From the NCBI RefSeq assembly GCF_005871205.1, contig NZ_SWKM01000012.1, forward strand, positions 744,001 to 808,000: a stretch of DNA of 64,000 nt, in the 5' to 3' direction. Of this stretch, positions 46,818 to 56,560 are shown piece after piece. Both the position numbers and the translations under genes were made by a program. The DNA is from Marinobacter alexandrii. GTDB taxonomy: Bacteria; Pseudomonadota; Gammaproteobacteria; Pseudomonadales; Oleiphilaceae. How positions within the stretch are numbered: position 1 is the stretch's first letter; every line of letters starts with the position of its first letter. The notes under the pieces are model-generated. The model was not told the DNA's origin and ran no database searches. It saw only the letters and a program-made list of their open reading frames with translations.

Positions 46818-48593
46818 TTATGCGGCCCAGTGGTCGTCGTCGAACGCCATCAGGCTGTCTTTGCCAGTCTTGATGTCGCCCAGCAGCCAGTGAATTTCCG
46901 GCAGCAGTTTCTCAAAGTAGAAACGGGCGGACACCTGCTTGCTCTCCAGCAGCGGCTTGTTTATGCCATCCGCTTCCAGCTGCTGTCCGGCAACACCGGC
47001 CATGCGCGACCAGAGGTAGCCGATCACAGTCAGGGCCATCAGGCGCAGGTACGGGGTGGCGGCGGAGCCGGCCTGTTCGGGATCGCTCGGCGCGTTGCTC
47101 GCCAGCCACATGGTGGCTTCCTCAAGACACTTGATGGCGTCTTTCAGCTCTTCGCGATGAGGTGCTTCCGGGTTGTCTTTGAGGTAACCGGTGAGCACAC
47201 CGAACAGGCTGCGCACCAGCTGTCCGCCCTTCAGGCTGAGCTTGCGGCCGACCAGGTCCATGGCCTGAATGCCGTTGGTACCCTCGTAGATCCGGGCGAT
47301 GCGGCCATCACGAACCAGCTGCTCCAGCGGCCAGTCGGTGGTGAAACCGGAACCGCCCAGTACCTGCAGACCGGTGTTGGCGTTGTTGAAGCCCTCATCG
47401 GTCAGGAAAGCCTTGACCACCGGCGTCAGCAGCTGCACCAGATCATCCGACGATTCACGCACTGCCTCATCGGTGTGGGCCACTGACAGGTCCAGGTGGT
47501 GGCCGGTAAACAGTGCCAGGGCACGCATGCCTTCGTTCAACACTTTCTGGCGCATCAGCATACGACGCACGTCGGGATGCACGATGATCGGGTCGGCTGG
47601 GCCGTCCGGATTCTTGGGGCCACTCAGGGAACGGCTCTGCAGACGCTCGCGGGCAAAGCCCAAACTCTCCTGGTAAGCCATTTCGGCCAGGCCCAGACCC
47701 TGCATGCCCACCATCAGGCGGGCTTCGTTCATCATAGTGAACATGGCACGCATGCCGTCGTTGGGTTCGCCCACCAGCCAGCCTTTGGCGCCTTCAAAAT
47801 TCATCACGCAGGTGGCAGAACCCTTGATGCCCATCTTGTGTTCCAGACCGCCGCAGAACGCCGGGTTGCGCTCGCCGGTGTCCGGCAGGACCTTGGGTAC
47901 CACGAACAGGGAGATGCCCTTGGTGGTGTCGGGCGCACCGGGCAGCTTGGCCAATACCAGATGGACAATGTTGTCGACCAGGTCGTGCTCACCACCGGTG
48001 ATCCAGATCTTGGTGCCTTCGATGGCATAGCTGCCGTCGTCGTTCGGGGTGGCGCGGGAGCGGATCAGGCCCAGATCAGTACCACACTGGGGTTCGGTCA
48101 GGCACATGGTGCCGGTCCACTCGCCGGAGATGAGTTTCTCCAGGTAAACCTTTTTCAGTTCGTCGGAGCCGTGGGCGTGCAGGGCGCTGATGGCGCCGTG
48201 GGTGAGGCCTGGGTACATGCCCAGCGAGAGGTTGGTGGAGCAGACCATCTCATCGACGACAAATTTAAGGGTGTGGGGAAGTCCCTGGCCGCCGAATTCC
48301 AGCGGTGCGTCCAGGGCAGTCCAGCCACCTTCGACAAACTTCTTATAGGCTTCCTTGAAACCTGCGGGCGTGATCACCGCATGGGTCTCGGGATCGTAGC
48401 TGCAGCCTTCGCGATCGCCAACCTGGTTGGTGGGCTGAATTACTTCCGCTGCCAGCTTGCCGGCTTCGTCAATGACCGCAGAAATCAGGTCGGGAGTGGC
48501 GTCGGCGTATTTTTCCAGCTCGTGGAGCCGGTCTGCACCCAATACATCAAACAACAGAAAGCGAAGATCGTTCGCGGGAGCCTGGTATTGCAT
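46818..48593 (-). CDS. Acyl-CoA dehydrogenase (DmdC-like, large form)
   Basis: 591 residues, FAD-dependent, beta-oxidation type. It has the N-terminal extension of the FadE/DmdC group (DLRFLLFDVLGADRL), LTEPQCGTDLGLIRSRA, KIWITGGEHDL and RIYEGTNGIQAMDLVGRKL, where Glu is the likely base. DmdC acts on 3-methylmercaptopropionyl-CoA in DMSP demethylation, but most homologues act on other acyl-CoAs, so the substrate is open. No dmdB or dmdD is nearby. AGGAGAG lies close before the ATG. Confidence 0.9.
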   Translation of the reverse strand: MQYQAPANDLRFLLFDVLGADRLHELEKYADATPDLISAVIDEAGKLAAEVIQPTNQVGDREGCSYDPETHAVITPAGFKEAYKKFVEGGWTALDAPLEFGGQGLPHTLKFVVDEMVCSTNLSLGMYPGLTHGAISALHAHGSDELKKVYLEKLISGEWTGTMCLTEPQCGTDLGLIRSRATPNDDGSYAIEGTKIWITGGEHDLVDNIVHLVLAKLPGAPDTTKGISLFVVPKVLPDTGERNPAFCGGLEHKMGIKGSATCVMNFEGAKGWLVGEPNDGMRAMFTMMNEARLMVGMQGLGLAEMAYQESLGFARERLQSRSLSGPKNPDGPADPIIVHPDVRRMLMRQKVLNEGMRALALFTGHHLDLSVAHTDEAVRESSDDLVQLLTPVVKAFLTDEGFNNANTGLQVLGGSGFTTDWPLEQLVRDGRIARIYEGTNGIQAMDLVGRKLSLKGGQLVRSLFGVLTGYLKDNPEAPHREELKDAIKCLEEATMWLASNAPSDPEQAGSAATPYLRLMALTVIGYLWSRMAGVAGQQLEADGINKPLLESKQVSARFYFEKLLPEIHWLLGDIKTGKDSLMAFDDDHWAA

Positions 48594-48829
48594 GGAGTAC
48601 TCTCCTCAGTGTGCTTCTTTATCTTGAGACCCCGAGCCAGTGGCCCGTGATCTTGTGGTGTCGAGTTGTGTTTGATCGGAACAGGTGATTCATACGCCCG
48701 TTTTAATATCCCGGTTCACAGGCGCCAGCAGTCCAGCCGTTAAACTGTTCGTATTTCCTACAGGATTTGAGCGCGCGGCTTGAGGAACAGCCGGGGCGTT
48801 GAAGTGTTTACACCAGTGGGAGAGTCACC
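48594..48829. other. Divergent promoter region between acyl-CoA dehydrogenase and SDR genes
   Basis: 236 bp between two divergent genes. It must hold both promoters, but no clear -35/-10 pair stands out. GTTTGATCGGAAC near 48669 is a weak inverted repeat of no certain meaning. No ORF is supported. Confidence 0.3.
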
Positions 48830-49573
48830 ATGAAACGAGTGCTGATAGCCGGCGTATCGGGAGCCATTGGCGCTGCGTTGGCAGAGGCCATTCTGGCCGA
48901 GTACCCGGACAGCCGGGTAGTTGGCTTGTGCCGGGACCCGGGTCGGGCGCCCGAGACGTTGCACCACTCCGATCGGGTCACCTTAGTGCCCTGGGACGCC
49001 AGTGACAGCGGTTCTTTGGCTTCGGTTACTGATGCGCTGGAGTCCGTGTTCCCGGCGCGAGAGGGTATCGACACCGTTGTTTACGCGGCTGGCTTGCTGC
49101 ATTCCGACACTGTGTTCCCGGAGAAGCGCCTCGAAGACCTGTCTGCCAATGCCATGACCCAGGCCTTTGCGGTCAATGTCACCGGGTTCGGCCTGCTGGT
49201 GCAGGCGCTTATTCCCTGGCTCAGGCACAAGGAGCTGAAACGGATAGCGGCGATTTCGGCGAAGGTGGGTTCCATTACCGATAACCGACTGGGCGGCTGG
49301 TACGCCTATCGCAGCTCCAAGGCGGCGCTGAATATGCTGGTGCGGGGTTTGTCGGTGGAATTGCCGCGCCGGTGTAAGCCAGTGGCCTGTGTGGCGTTGC
49401 ACCCGGGCACCACCGAGTCGGCGCTCAGTGAGCCGTTCCGGCAGTCGTTGGCGCAACTGAAGGTGCACACGCCGTGCCAGACCGCAGAGAATCTGCTCAA
49501 GGTCATCGGAGACGTGACTGATGACGACAACGGCCGCTTTCTCAGCTGGGAGGGTTCGGAATTGCCCTGGTAG
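48830..49573 (+). CDS. Short-chain dehydrogenase/reductase
   Basis: 247-residue NAD(P)-dependent SDR. The cofactor loop is VLIAGVSGAIGAAL, then VYAAGLL (NAG-type), and the catalytic Ser in AAISAKVGSI with WYAYRSSKAALN (YxxxK). The closest type I can name is the CsgA/SDR-a group. The substrate is unknown. GGGAG is 7 bases before ATG 48830. It converges with the chrR-like gene. Confidence 0.9.
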   Translation: MKRVLIAGVSGAIGAALAEAILAEYPDSRVVGLCRDPGRAPETLHHSDRVTLVPWDASDSGSLASVTDALESVFPAREGIDTVVYAAGLLHSDTVFPEKRLEDLSANAMTQAFAVNVTGFGLLVQALIPWLRHKELKRIAAISAKVGSITDNRLGGWYAYRSSKAALNMLVRGLSVELPRRCKPVACVALHPGTTESALSEPFRQSLAQLKVHTPCQTAENLLKVIGDVTDDDNGRFLSWEGSELPW

Positions 49574-49586
49574 GTTCGATGGGCAC

Positions 49587-49612
49587 AAAAAAGGGCGATC
49601 AATGATCACCCT
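49587..49612 (-). terminator. Terminator of the ECF-chrR unit
   Basis: On the minus strand AGGGTGATC and GATCGCCCT pair around a short loop with one mismatch, followed by TTTTTT. It lies 25 bases after the stop of the ChrR-like gene. Confidence 0.7.
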
Positions 49613-49636
49613 GTCTCGTTTACAGCCTGAAGCCAA

Positions 49637-50275
49637 TCAGCGAATGAACGGGTTCAGCATCCGGGTAAAGGTGCCAGTGAGCTTAACCGGAGCGCTGAGC
49701 ACCGATAATGTAATGCAATCTTCACAACCGACCGCAACTGGCTTGTGCTCATCCTGATCGTTAAGCACGACAAAATCCCACTGGTTGAACACGCCTTTCT
49801 GATCTGCAAACGCACCTTGCAGAACGATGGTCGTTTCTTCCCCGCGATGGGTGTGTGCCGGCGCCTTGCCGCCTGCCGCCAGTTTCTGCAACACAACCTG
49901 TTCGGACTGACCCGGGAACCGATCGGTAATGTCCAGCACGCTGACGTCGCCCAACTGCCGCTTCCACGGCAGCTTGTTGATGTCGTCGCCGAGCAGCTTC
50001 TGCAAGGCACTCATGCGTGGCGCCGTGGCAACCTTGGCTGCTCCCGCCGGCTCACTGTCGATCATGGAGAGAATGCTATCAAACATGCCCTCGGAAACAG
50101 ACACCTTAGGCTGTTGTTCCATCATCACCGCACCCAGACTGTCGAGCGTATCGACACGGCTGCGGCAATGCGGACATTCGTCCAGATGCAGCCGAATGCA
50201 CAGAGCATGCGGCTCGCTCAAATTGCCTGCGCTGTATTCCATCAAGCTCAGACTGTCGGGATGATGACGTGTCAT
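49637..50275 (-). CDS. ChrR-type cupin anti-sigma factor
   Basis: 212 residues, likely inhibitor of the ECF sigma factor encoded upstream. The N-terminal zinc anti-sigma domain has H5, H30, C34 and C37 (HxxxCxxC). The C-terminal cupin (about 95-205) carries HTHRGEE and DEHKP, the two-His, Glu and His set that binds metal in Rhodobacter ChrR. There ChrR releases sigma-E on singlet oxygen; the same signal is inferred here. Start overlaps the sigma gene stop by 4 bp (ATGA). Confidence 0.9.
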   Translation of the reverse strand: MTRHHPDSLSLMEYSAGNLSEPHALCIRLHLDECPHCRSRVDTLDSLGAVMMEQQPKVSVSEGMFDSILSMIDSEPAGAAKVATAPRMSALQKLLGDDINKLPWKRQLGDVSVLDITDRFPGQSEQVVLQKLAAGGKAPAHTHRGEETTIVLQGAFADQKGVFNQWDFVVLNDQDEHKPVAVGCEDCITLSVLSAPVKLTGTFTRMLNPFIR

Positions 50276-50919
50276 ACGTTTTGATCCTGCAATATCACTT
50301 TCAGCTTGTTCAATGCCAGGCGCACCCGGCTTTTCACCGTACCAAGGGGAATGTTCAACTCATTCGCCACCATCTGGTGCGACTTGTTCTCCATGTAGAC
50401 CTTGGCGATCACGGTAATCTGTTCTTCGGGCAAATGGCTCAGCGATTCCCGAATACGACGTTCTGACATGAGACGATGCAGGGACGTAACCGGTTCATTT
50501 TCATTGTCCCCCGGGATCTGCCAGAGATCCTCGGTTTCAACCGGCATCTCTGCGCTGGTGCGCTGCATCTTTCGGAGCATGTCGATGCGCTGGTTCCGGG
50601 CGATGGTGAAAATCCAGGTTGAGGCGGCAGCCTTGCGCCAATCATAGAGGCAGGATCGACGCCAGATGGAGACAAAAACTTCCTGGACCAGCTCTTCAGC
50701 GTGGCTGGCCATTCCGTTTGCCATGGCGTAGTACTTGATCTGCGGACCAAAGTGCTCGAAGAGAGCGTGGTAGGCCGCGCGATCCTGATTTTTGCCCACT
50801 TTCTGCAGCAACTGGCTCCAAGGGTCTTTTCTTCCTTCAGAGCTAGCCGGCTTTTGCTCCAGTGTGCTCACTGGACGCTCCTTGACAGTTACATGATTTG
50901 AACTTGTTCTAGCCATCAT
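50272..50919 (-). CDS. ECF sigma factor (ChrR-partnered, RpoE/ECF11-like)
   Basis: 215 residues. Sigma region 2 covers FGPQIKYYAMANGMASHAEELVQEVFVSIWRR and TWIFTIARNQRIDMLRK; region 4 covers SLSHLPEEQITVIAKVYMENKSHQMVANEL and PLGTVKSRVRLALNKLK. A Gln/Ser-rich linker precedes. Pairing with a ChrR-type anti-sigma factor defines the ECF11-like group. ATG 50919 is used; GTG 50928 and ATG 50916 are also possible. A promoter of the expected type is upstream at 50953-50982. Confidence 0.9.
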   Translation of the reverse strand: MMARTSSNHVTVKERPVSTLEQKPASSEGRKDPWSQLLQKVGKNQDRAAYHALFEHFGPQIKYYAMANGMASHAEELVQEVFVSIWRRSCLYDWRKAAASTWIFTIARNQRIDMLRKMQRTSAEMPVETEDLWQIPGDNENEPVTSLHRLMSERRIRESLSHLPEEQITVIAKVYMENKSHQMVANELNIPLGTVKSRVRLALNKLKVILQDQNV

Positions 50920-50952
50920 TCTATGCACTCGTCCCGGGTTTGTCAGTTTGGG

Positions 50953-50982
50953 TAATTACGGGCCGGATCTGACTGTGGATCA
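50953..50982 (-). promoter_or_regulatory. Candidate ECF autoregulatory promoter
   Basis: On the minus strand TGATCC (50982-50977) is followed after exactly 18 bp by TAATTA (50958-50953). Rhodobacter sigma-E promoters have TGATCC with an 18 bp spacer and a TAA-rich -10. It lies 33 bp before the sigma factor start. Confidence 0.5.
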
Positions 50983-51046
50983 GTGCAAGCACGAAAAAGA
51001 ATGATGAATGAGGTCGGCACCGGGCGCTTTCCGGGAGGCGCCGGGT

Positions 51047-52957
51047 TCATTCTTCCAGGTAGGTGTAGCCCTCCAGGCCTGCAGTCAATTCTGCCAGCAA
51101 CTGTGTCCGCTGGCTCTCGGACAGGTCACTGGCGTCGAATTTCCGCCGGTAGGTCTGCAGCAGGGCCTCGGGCTCGAAGTTGACGTAGCGCAGCACCTTG
51201 GAAACGGTATCCCCGGTGATCGGCTGACCAATGCTGAAGCCGCCCTCCAGGTTCAGCTGGACGTCCACCGAATGGGTGTCCCCAAACAGGTTGTGCATGT
51301 CGCCGAGAATTTCCTGGTAGGCCCCGGTCATGAAGAAGCCCATTAGCAGTGGCTCGCCCGGGGTTTCCTCCGGCAGTGGCAGGGTGGTTTCGGTGCCCTG
51401 GCCGTCGACGTACCGGTCAATGCGGCCATCGGAATCGCAGGTGATGTCCTGGATGACGGCGCGGCGATTCATCGGCCGGTTCAGGCCGCTGATGGGCATC
51501 ACCGGGAAGATCTGGTCAATGCCCCAGACGTCCGGAAGTGACTGAAACAGTGAGAAGTTCACGAATAGTTTCTCAGCCAGCTTCTCATTCAGTTCGTCAA
51601 TGATCTCCCGGTGCGCCCGATTGGCCGAATTCAACTGGTTTCGAAGCAGACGGCAGCAGCGGGTGTAAAGGGTTTCGGCGTCGGCCCGTTCCGGTAGCGA
51701 CAGCACACCATGGGCGAACTGGCCATGGACGTCGGCCATGGCATGGAGCACGTCGTGGTAGATCTCGGCCAGCGAGCGAGGGGTGTCTGAATCCTCCAGG
51801 CTGAGCAGATCCCGCCATAAGTCATGCAGCGGCCCTGGTGCTTCCGGCGATGGCTGCTCGGGGGTGCGATCCTGGGGTACTTCCTGGTCAATCACGTTGG
51901 TGACCAACACCGAATGATGCGCGGTCAGGGCTCGGCCCGATTCACTGATCAGGTGCGGATGCGGAATGCCGTAACGGTCGCATTCGGTCTGCAGGACATG
52001 AATCACGTTGTAGGCGTATTCGTGCACGCTGTAGTTCATTGAGCAACTGCTACGGGAGCGGGTGCCCTCGTAGTCCACGCCCAGGCCGCCACCGATATCC
52101 ACAGTATCGATGGGCGCGCCCAACTGGCGCAACTCGCTGTAGAAGCGTGCGCATTCCCGCAGGCCGGTCTGGATGTCGCGGATGTTGGCAATTTGCGATC
52201 CCAGGTGAAAGTGCAGTAACTGCAAGGTGTCGAGGGCACCGGCCTGGCGCAGAGTGTTGACCACATCCAGTACCTGGCTGGCGGACAGCCCGAACTTGGA
52301 TTTCTCGCCGCCGGTGTTCTGCCAGTTGCCCTTGCCAATGGTGGCCAGGCGGGCGCGGACACCAATCAGTGGCGACACGCCAAGATCCCGGGCTTCGTCC
52401 AGGATCAGCGGCAGTTCCGACTGTTTTTCCACCACGATGAAGACCCGGTGACCCAGCTTCTGGCCGATCAGTGCCAGACGAATGTATTCCCGATCCTTAT
52501 AGCCGTTGCAGACAATAACCGAGCCGGGCTGTCGGGACATGGCCAGAACCGCCATCAGCTCGGGTTTGCTGCCGGCCTCCAGGCCGATCTGGCCCTGGCT
52601 AGCGGCCGGTTCGGCCGACAACAGCTCTTCCACGACCCGGCGCTGCTGGTTGACCTTGATCGGGTACACCGCAGTGTACTGGCCCTGATAGCCCTGATCG
52701 CCGGCGACCTTGTTGAAGGCGCCGCACAGTTTATTGACTCGATCATGCAGGATGTCGGTAAAGCGGATAAGCACGGGTAGCTGGATGCCGGATTGCAGCA
52801 GTGACTCGGTCAGGTCCGGCAGATTGATGCGGGCCGGACTGAGGCCCCGATCCGGGCGGATCAGCACCTCGCCCTGCTCATTGACACCGATGTAGCCATC
52901 GCTCCAATGGGCAATGTTGTAGACCTTGTGGGCAGCAGTGCCGCTGGATTCGCTCAT
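51047..52957 (-). CDS. speA: Biosynthetic arginine decarboxylase
   Basis: PLP enzyme making agmatine from arginine for putrescine/spermidine. The PLP Lys is in YTAVYPIKVNQQRRVVEE (about residue 100). [28 protein letters not shown] and SMNYSVHEYAYNVI are the family blocks, and GVLSLPERADAETLY lies in the C-terminal part. 636 residues compare with 658 in E. coli. It is divergent from speE, the next-stage aminopropyltransferase, across about 210 bp. Confidence 0.95.
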   Translation of the reverse strand: MSESSGTAAHKVYNIAHWSDGYIGVNEQGEVLIRPDRGLSPARINLPDLTESLLQSGIQLPVLIRFTDILHDRVNKLCGAFNKVAGDQGYQGQYTAVYPIKVNQQRRVVEELLSAEPAASQGQIGLEAGSKPELMAVLAMSRQPGSVIVCNGYKDREYIRLALIGQKLGHRVFIVVEKQSELPLILDEARDLGVSPLIGVRARLATIGKGNWQNTGGEKSKFGLSASQVLDVVNTLRQAGALDTLQLLHFHLGSQIANIRDIQTGLRECARFYSELRQLGAPIDTVDIGGGLGVDYEGTRSRSSCSMNYSVHEYAYNVIHVLQTECDRYGIPHPHLISESGRALTAHHSVLVTNVIDQEVPQDRTPEQPSPEAPGPLHDLWRDLLSLEDSDTPRSLAEIYHDVLHAMADVHGQFAHGVLSLPERADAETLYTRCCRLLRNQLNSANRAHREIIDELNEKLAEKLFVNFSLFQSLPDVWGIDQIFPVMPISGLNRPMNRRAVIQDITCDSDGRIDRYVDGQGTETTLPLPEETPGEPLLMGFFMTGAYQEILGDMHNLFGDTHSVDVQLNLEGGFSIGQPITGDTVSKVLRYVNFEPEALLQTYRRKFDASDLSESQRTQLLAELTAGLEGYTYLEE

Positions 52958-53169
52958 GCTTGCTATCCTTTCAGAAAACCGGGGCCGGCGAGATGGAGGC
53001 AGGTGCGGCCGGCTGTATGGTCGCCATTGTATGGATTCCGCCCGCCGGCTAAAAGAACCGGGTGTGGAAACTACAGGGCAAGTCCGGCGATTAAAGCTTT
53101 AGCTGCCGGAGTGGCATGCCTACAATACGCCCTTTAACCCGGCTCATGGACCACAGCAGGAGAAGTACG

Positions 53170-54051
53170 ATGACGGCATTGAACGAAGGTTGGTTTACCG
53201 AAGTATTTCAGGATCAAGGGACGGCGTTTTCCCTGCAGGTGAAGAACAAGGTGCACGAGGAGCAGACGCCGTTCCAGAAGCTGGAAATCTATGAAACCGA
53301 AACTTTCGGCAACCTGATGGTGCTGGATGGTTGTGTGATGCTGACCAGCCGGGACAACTTCCTGTACCACGAGATGATGACTCACCCGGCCCTGTTCACC
53401 CACAAAGACCCGCGCAAAGTAGTCATCATCGGCGGCGGCGATTGTGGCACCCTGAAAGAAGTGCTCAAGCACCCGGGCGTGGAAGAAGCCTGGCAGGTGG
53501 AAATTGATGAGCGGGTCACCCGGGTTTCGGAGAAGTACTTCCCGGAGCTGTGTGAATCCAACGGCGATCCCCGGGCCAATTTCTTCTTTGGTGATGGCAT
53601 CCAGTGGATTCGAGACATTGAGCCCAACAGCCTCGATCTGATCATCATCGACAGCACCGATCCGGTCGGTCCGGCCGAAGGCCTGTTTGCCCTCGATTTC
53701 TATCGTGATGCCATGCTGGCCCTGCGTGACGGCGGCCTGATCGTGCAGCAGAGTGAATCCCCGCTGTTGCACACCCGCACGATCATCAAGTCGATCCATG
53801 AGGATATGCGCAAGGCCGGCTTTGATCACGTCCAGACCCTGCCATTTCCGCAACCGGTTTACCCCACGGGCTGGTGGAGTTGCACCATGGCCGGCAAGGA
53901 AAAGCCGGTACGCTATTTCCGGGAGGAGGATGCCGAGAACCGTCCGTTTGTTACCCGCTACTACAACCCTGGAACCCATCACGGTGCCCTGGCGATGCCT
54001 CAGTTCATGGTTGATGAACTGGAGGATCATGTCATTCCTGGTGAGGGCTGA
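53170..54051 (+). CDS. speE: Spermidine synthase
   Basis: Aminopropyltransferase: putrescine plus decarboxylated SAM to spermidine. It carries GGGDCGTLKEVLKHP (SAM-type loop), VEIDERVTRVSEKYFPEL and DSTDPVGPAEGLFALDFY. ATG 53170 has AGGAG 8 bases upstream and gives 293 residues, near the E. coli 288. An open frame back to 53116 is not conserved. No speD is nearby, so decarboxylated SAM comes from elsewhere. Confidence 0.95.
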   Translation: MTALNEGWFTEVFQDQGTAFSLQVKNKVHEEQTPFQKLEIYETETFGNLMVLDGCVMLTSRDNFLYHEMMTHPALFTHKDPRKVVIIGGGDCGTLKEVLKHPGVEEAWQVEIDERVTRVSEKYFPELCESNGDPRANFFFGDGIQWIRDIEPNSLDLIIIDSTDPVGPAEGLFALDFYRDAMLALRDGGLIVQQSESPLLHTRTIIKSIHEDMRKAGFDHVQTLPFPQPVYPTGWWSCTMAGKEKPVRYFREEDAENRPFVTRYYNPGTHHGALAMPQFMVDELEDHVIPGEG

Positions 54052-54231
54052 GCCGGCGCCCGCACTCGAACCTGTATCCTGATCAGGCTTGTTTCAGGGC
54101 TGTCATTCTTTCCCGCTATGAGCGGCCCGTTGCTTTGATCAAGATGATCTCTACGGGCCTGGATGGATTGACTAGACTGATGGGGCAGTGGGAATTGATC
54201 GGAGATAGCGGCCACGCCAGGAGAGGGAGCC

Positions 54232-54432
54232 ATGATGGTGCGACAAGGGGAGTCTGAGAAAAACTGGTTCCGGTCAGAGCGGCTGAGTTCGGTAAACGGT
54301 GAGTATTTCTTTGAAACCCGGGAGGGTTCAATAGAAGGGCCTTTTGAGTCTGAGCTAGAAGCTTTACTGGAATTGCGATTGTATCTGCAAAAGGCTGAGT
54401 ACCAGTCGTATTTGACCCAGCCAGCACACTAA
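54232..54432 (+). CDS. DUF6316-type small protein
   Basis: 66 residues. The WFRSERLSSVNGEYFFETREGSIEGPF pattern matches a small, acidic family of unknown function (DUF6316) seen in pseudomonad-like bacteria; the name is from recognition and could be wrong. GAGAGGGAG precedes the ATG, with a second ATG directly after. A terminator follows the stop at once, so it is a single-gene unit. Confidence 0.65.
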   Translation: MMVRQGESEKNWFRSERLSSVNGEYFFETREGSIEGPFESELEALLELRLYLQKAEYQSYLTQPAH

Positions 54433-54445
54433 AGTCTGACCATGA

Positions 54446-54473
54446 AAAAAGGCGCCTCGAAGGGCGCCTTTTT
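54446..54473. terminator. Bidirectional terminator between DUF6316 gene and amtB
   Basis: AAAAAGGCGCC, loop TCGAAG, GGCGCCTTTTT. The A and T tracts make it usable in both directions, and amtB ends 20 bases further on. Confidence 0.9.
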
Positions 54474-54493
54474 GGTTGGGATCGAGAGACGCT

Positions 54494-55765
54494 TTACGGC
54501 TTGGCGCTCACGAATTCCGGGTAGGCTTCCATGCCACACTCGGACAGATCCACACCTTCGTACTCGTCTTCTTCGCTGACCCGCAGGCCAATTACGGCTT
54601 TCAGGATGCCCCAGACAACCAGGCTGGCTACGAAGACCCAGGCGAAGATGGTGATTGCGCCGACAATCTGGCCGCCGAAGCTGGCGCCACTGTTGGTGAC
54701 CGGAACCAGCAGCAGACCTAGCAGTCCGCAGACACCGTGAACTGAGATAGCACCAACTGGATCGTCGATACGCAGCTTGTCCATGGTGACGATGCTCAGT
54801 ACCACCAAGACACCGCCAAAGGCGCCGAACAGGGTCGCGGTCAGGGCGCTCGGAGTGGACGGTTCAGCGGTGATAACCACCAGGCCAGCCAGGGCGCCGT
54901 TCAGCAGCATGGTCAGGTCGGCCTTGCCAAACATCAGGCGAGCTGTGATCAGAGCTGCAATCGCACCACCGGCAGCGGCGGTGTTGGTGTTCAGGAACAC
55001 CATGGCTACCGAGTTGGCGCTGGCGATGTCGCCCAGCTTCAGCACCGAGCCACCGTTGAAGCCGAACCAGCCCATCCACAGGATGAAAGTGCCCAGAGTA
55101 GCCAGCGGCAGGTTGGCACCCGGGAAAGCGCGGATTTCGCCGTTCGCACCGTACTTGCCTTTACGGGCACCCAGCAGGATGACACCCGCCAGAGCCGCTG
55201 CTGCACCAGCCATGTGAACGATGCCGGAGCCGGCAAAGTCACTGAAGCCGAGGTCGCCCAGAGAGTACATGCCGAAGACAGACGCGCCGCCCCAGGTCCA
55301 TGCACCTTCCATCGGGTAGATGAAGCCAGTCATGACAACCGCGAAGATCAGGAAGGCCCAGAGTTTCATACGCTCGGCCACGGCACCGGAGACGATGGAC
55401 ATGGCGGTAGCGACAAAAACCACCTGGAAGAAGAAGTCAGAAGCGCCGGAGTAGATGGAACCACCCTCGAAGCCGTCTTCACGGCCGGCGAAATCACCCA
55501 GAACGGCAGCGGTATCAACGTCGGCGATGCCGGACAGGAAGATATTGCCGCCGTACATGATGGCGTAACCGCACACCAGGTACATGATGCAGGAGATGGC
55601 AAACAGTGCCACGTTTTTGGTCAGAATTTCGGTGGTGTTCTTGGAGCGCACCAGGCCGGCTTCCAGCATGGCGAAGCCCGCGGCCATCCACATTACTAAT
55701 GCGCCGCACACCAGGAAATAAAAGGTATCTATTGCGTATTGCAGGTGAAAAAGATTGCTTTCCAT
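54494..55765 (-). CDS. amtB: Ammonium transporter AmtB
   Basis: Trimeric ammonium channel of 423 residues and 11 membrane helices. The conserved pore histidines lie in SGIVHMAGAAAALAG and ISVHGVCGLLG, and FNGGSVLKLGDI and AGFAMLEAGLVRSKN are typical blocks. No cleavable signal peptide is seen. It is in one unit behind glnK, with 75 bp between. GlnK binding to AmtB under nitrogen sufficiency is known for the family. Confidence 0.96.
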   Translation of the reverse strand: MESNLFHLQYAIDTFYFLVCGALVMWMAAGFAMLEAGLVRSKNTTEILTKNVALFAISCIMYLVCGYAIMYGGNIFLSGIADVDTAAVLGDFAGREDGFEGGSIYSGASDFFFQVVFVATAMSIVSGAVAERMKLWAFLIFAVVMTGFIYPMEGAWTWGGASVFGMYSLGDLGFSDFAGSGIVHMAGAAAALAGVILLGARKGKYGANGEIRAFPGANLPLATLGTFILWMGWFGFNGGSVLKLGDIASANSVAMVFLNTNTAAAGGAIAALITARLMFGKADLTMLLNGALAGLVVITAEPSTPSALTATLFGAFGGVLVVLSIVTMDKLRIDDPVGAISVHGVCGLLGLLLVPVTNSGASFGGQIVGAITIFAWVFVASLVVWGILKAVIGLRVSEEDEYEGVDLSECGMEAYPEFVSAKP

Positions 55766-55840
55766 TTGAAGCCCTCCGCACGAGGCTTTTCAGGTTATAA
55801 GTTTTTTTGCGCTGGCTAAGTCTTTTTTCTTAGATCTGGA

Positions 55841-56209
<369 letters not shown>

Positions 56210-56290
56210 TCAAGGGCCTCTGGGCCAGCGGCTGGGTTCGGAATGCTGCCACCTCGCACACCAACTGTGCGGATTGCGTACGAGAGCTTT

Positions 56291-56306
56291 AGCATCGGGT
56301 GTGCCA
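56291..56306 (-). promoter_or_regulatory. Sigma-54 promoter of glnK-amtB
   Basis: On the minus strand TGGCACACCCGATGCT has the -24 GG and -12 GC doublets with ten bases between, the sigma-54 arrangement. It is 112 bp before the glnK start. The imperfect inverted repeat TTGGCGCA-AAAC-TGCGCACCAA at 56357-56378 further upstream might bind NtrC but is not a consensus site. Confidence 0.75.
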
Positions 56307-56560
56307 ACGCAAAAAAATTCTTAAATAACAGCCAGCTAGCGAATGGCTGTCCCAGATTGGCGCAAAACTGCGCACCAAAATCGGGCATCGCGCCCCGTAA
56401 TGGGCCAAATTAGAGCGGCTCAGCGGGACGGCGTGGGTCATTATACAGTCGACCGGCTACAGTATGGCAGGGGGCGCGGTGTGATACACTCCCGCGTACC
56501 GGTGCAGGCCCCGTGTCTGGTCGTAAAACCGGCCATTATTCCAACCAGTAGAGGTGATGC
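56307..56560. other. Remaining spacer upstream of glnK and ubiK
   Basis: A 254 bp non-coding stretch between divergent genes. It should include the NtrC-type enhancer for glnK and the ubiK promoter; I see no convincing sigma-70 pair for ubiK and no ORF. The segment CGTGGGTCATTATACAG near 56432 is the best -10-like piece. Confidence 0.3.

Noticed and set aside
47496..48650. Plus-strand open frame of 384 codons opposite the acyl-CoA dehydrogenase
   Set aside because: The minus-strand gene has all family motifs; the plus frame has none.
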